Positions 23,222-23,404 of a stretch of 23,404 nt of DNA are shown here, piece after piece (positions within the stretch are counted from its first letter, which is position 1; every line of letters begins with the position of its first letter). This DNA is from Bacillota bacterium (GTDB taxonomy: Bacteria > Bacillota > Clostridia > Acetivibrionales > DTU013), in NCBI GenBank assembly GCA_023411715.1, contig JAEYOM010000140.1, positions 1-23,404 of the forward strand, written 5' to 3'. A program made the translations under genes and the position numbers. Under the pieces are notes generated by a model that did no database searches, was not told where the DNA came from, and saw nothing but the letters and a program-made list of their open reading frames with translations.

Positions 23222-23404
23222 TGCAAGCACCCCTTCAAAATAATACCCTTTAAGTTGCGACACTTTAAAGGGGGTACAGAAAGGATGCTGACAATGGATC
23301 AGATATATCGTATCAAAAACATGAACAAGTTTGAAGGCAAAAGCTTGAGAAAAATCTCGAAAATCACCGGGCATGATTTTGAAACAGTAAAAAAGTATCT
23401 CGCC
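23222..23404 (+). mobile_element. left end and first codons of an IS21-family insertion sequence
   Basis: The transposase start at 23294 is preceded by sequence with the short repeats expected of an IS21 end. CACCCCTTCAAA (23228-23239) and TACCCTTTAAG (23244-23254) are related direct repeats. CCCTTTAA (23246-23253) pairs with TTAAAGGG (23265-23272) across a short loop. IS21 elements typically begin 5'-TG; the TG at 23222 is a candidate outer end but is not proven. The element continues beyond the right edge, so the right end and the istB gene cannot be seen. Confidence 0.55.
23294..23404 (+). CDS. istA: IS21-family transposase IstA, N-terminal fragment
   Basis: Only 37 residues are present, reading MDQIYRIKNMNKFEGKSLRK then ISKITGHDFETVKKYLA. 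This is the helix-turn-helix start common to clostridial IstA proteins (pattern IY-x-IK ... EGKSLRxIS ... TGxxFxTVKKY). An AAGGA SD lies 8 nt upstream of ATG 23294; a second ATG at 23285 overlaps that SD and is less likely. It is transcribed away from the polysaccharide operon. The catalytic DDE domain lies outside the window. Confidence 0.88.
   Translation, partial: MDQIYRIKNMNKFEGKSLRKISKITGHDFETVKKYLA

Noticed and set aside
1..23404. CRISPR array, tRNA or rRNA genes
   Set aside because: No regularly spaced direct repeats, cloverleaf-like sequences or rRNA-like conserved blocks were seen anywhere in the window.

Overview
The window is almost entirely one leftward (minus-strand) surface-polysaccharide operon from a low-to-moderate GC Firmicute, most likely a member of the Clostridia. 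The assignment rests on strong purine-rich ribosome binding sites, AT-rich codon use, a CpsB/CpsD-type (Gram-positive) phosphoregulation pair, a LoaP-type NusG paralog and a clostridial-looking IS21 end. No UDP-sugar synthesis genes are present, so sugar nucleotides must come from elsewhere.

Layout from the operon head (right) to its tail (left). The right edge holds the first 37 codons of an IS21-family transposase on the plus strand and its presumed left end. Next comes a small leftward rubredoxin-like ORF. A putative promoter (-10 at 22901-22906), with a dyad immediately upstream of its -35 position, drives leftward transcription. It is followed by a perfect terminator-like hairpin (22849-22880) and the antiterminator gene loaP (22174-22698). 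A 189-nt leader with candidate hairpins separates loaP from the structural genes.

The first block (21984 to 16683) looks like a decoration cassette: an acyl carrier protein, a PP-loop ATP-dependent amidotransferase-like protein, a hexapeptide acyltransferase, an AMP-forming acyl ligase and an asparagine-synthase-like amidotransferase. The second block (16683 to 12881) is the initiation and chain-length control set: CpsB-like PHP phosphatase, initiating sugar-phosphate transferase, CpsD-like BY-kinase, an unrecognised membrane-anchored extracellular protein and a Wzz/CpsC-like protein. The third block (12884 to 1) is the repeat-unit and export set: a pyruvyl transferase, five family-2 glycosyltransferases, two GT14 (Branch) glycosyltransferases, a membrane-anchored GH5 glycosidase, a Wzy-like polymerase, a Wzx flippase, a hexapeptide acyltransferase and the start of a WecG/TagA (GT26) glycosyltransferase cut by the window edge.

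Most junctions are ATGA overlaps or gaps under 35 nt, and I see no internal intrinsic terminator across about 22 kb. That fits processive antitermination by LoaP. The model I infer is a Wzx/Wzy-dependent exopolysaccharide of roughly nine glycosyl-transfer steps. It would be pyruvylated and acylated, carry an unusual ACP-delivered and possibly amidated substituent, and be trimmed or processed outside the membrane by the GH5 enzyme. Two regulatory enzymes, CpsD-like and CpsB-like, each carry a substitution at a normally essential residue.
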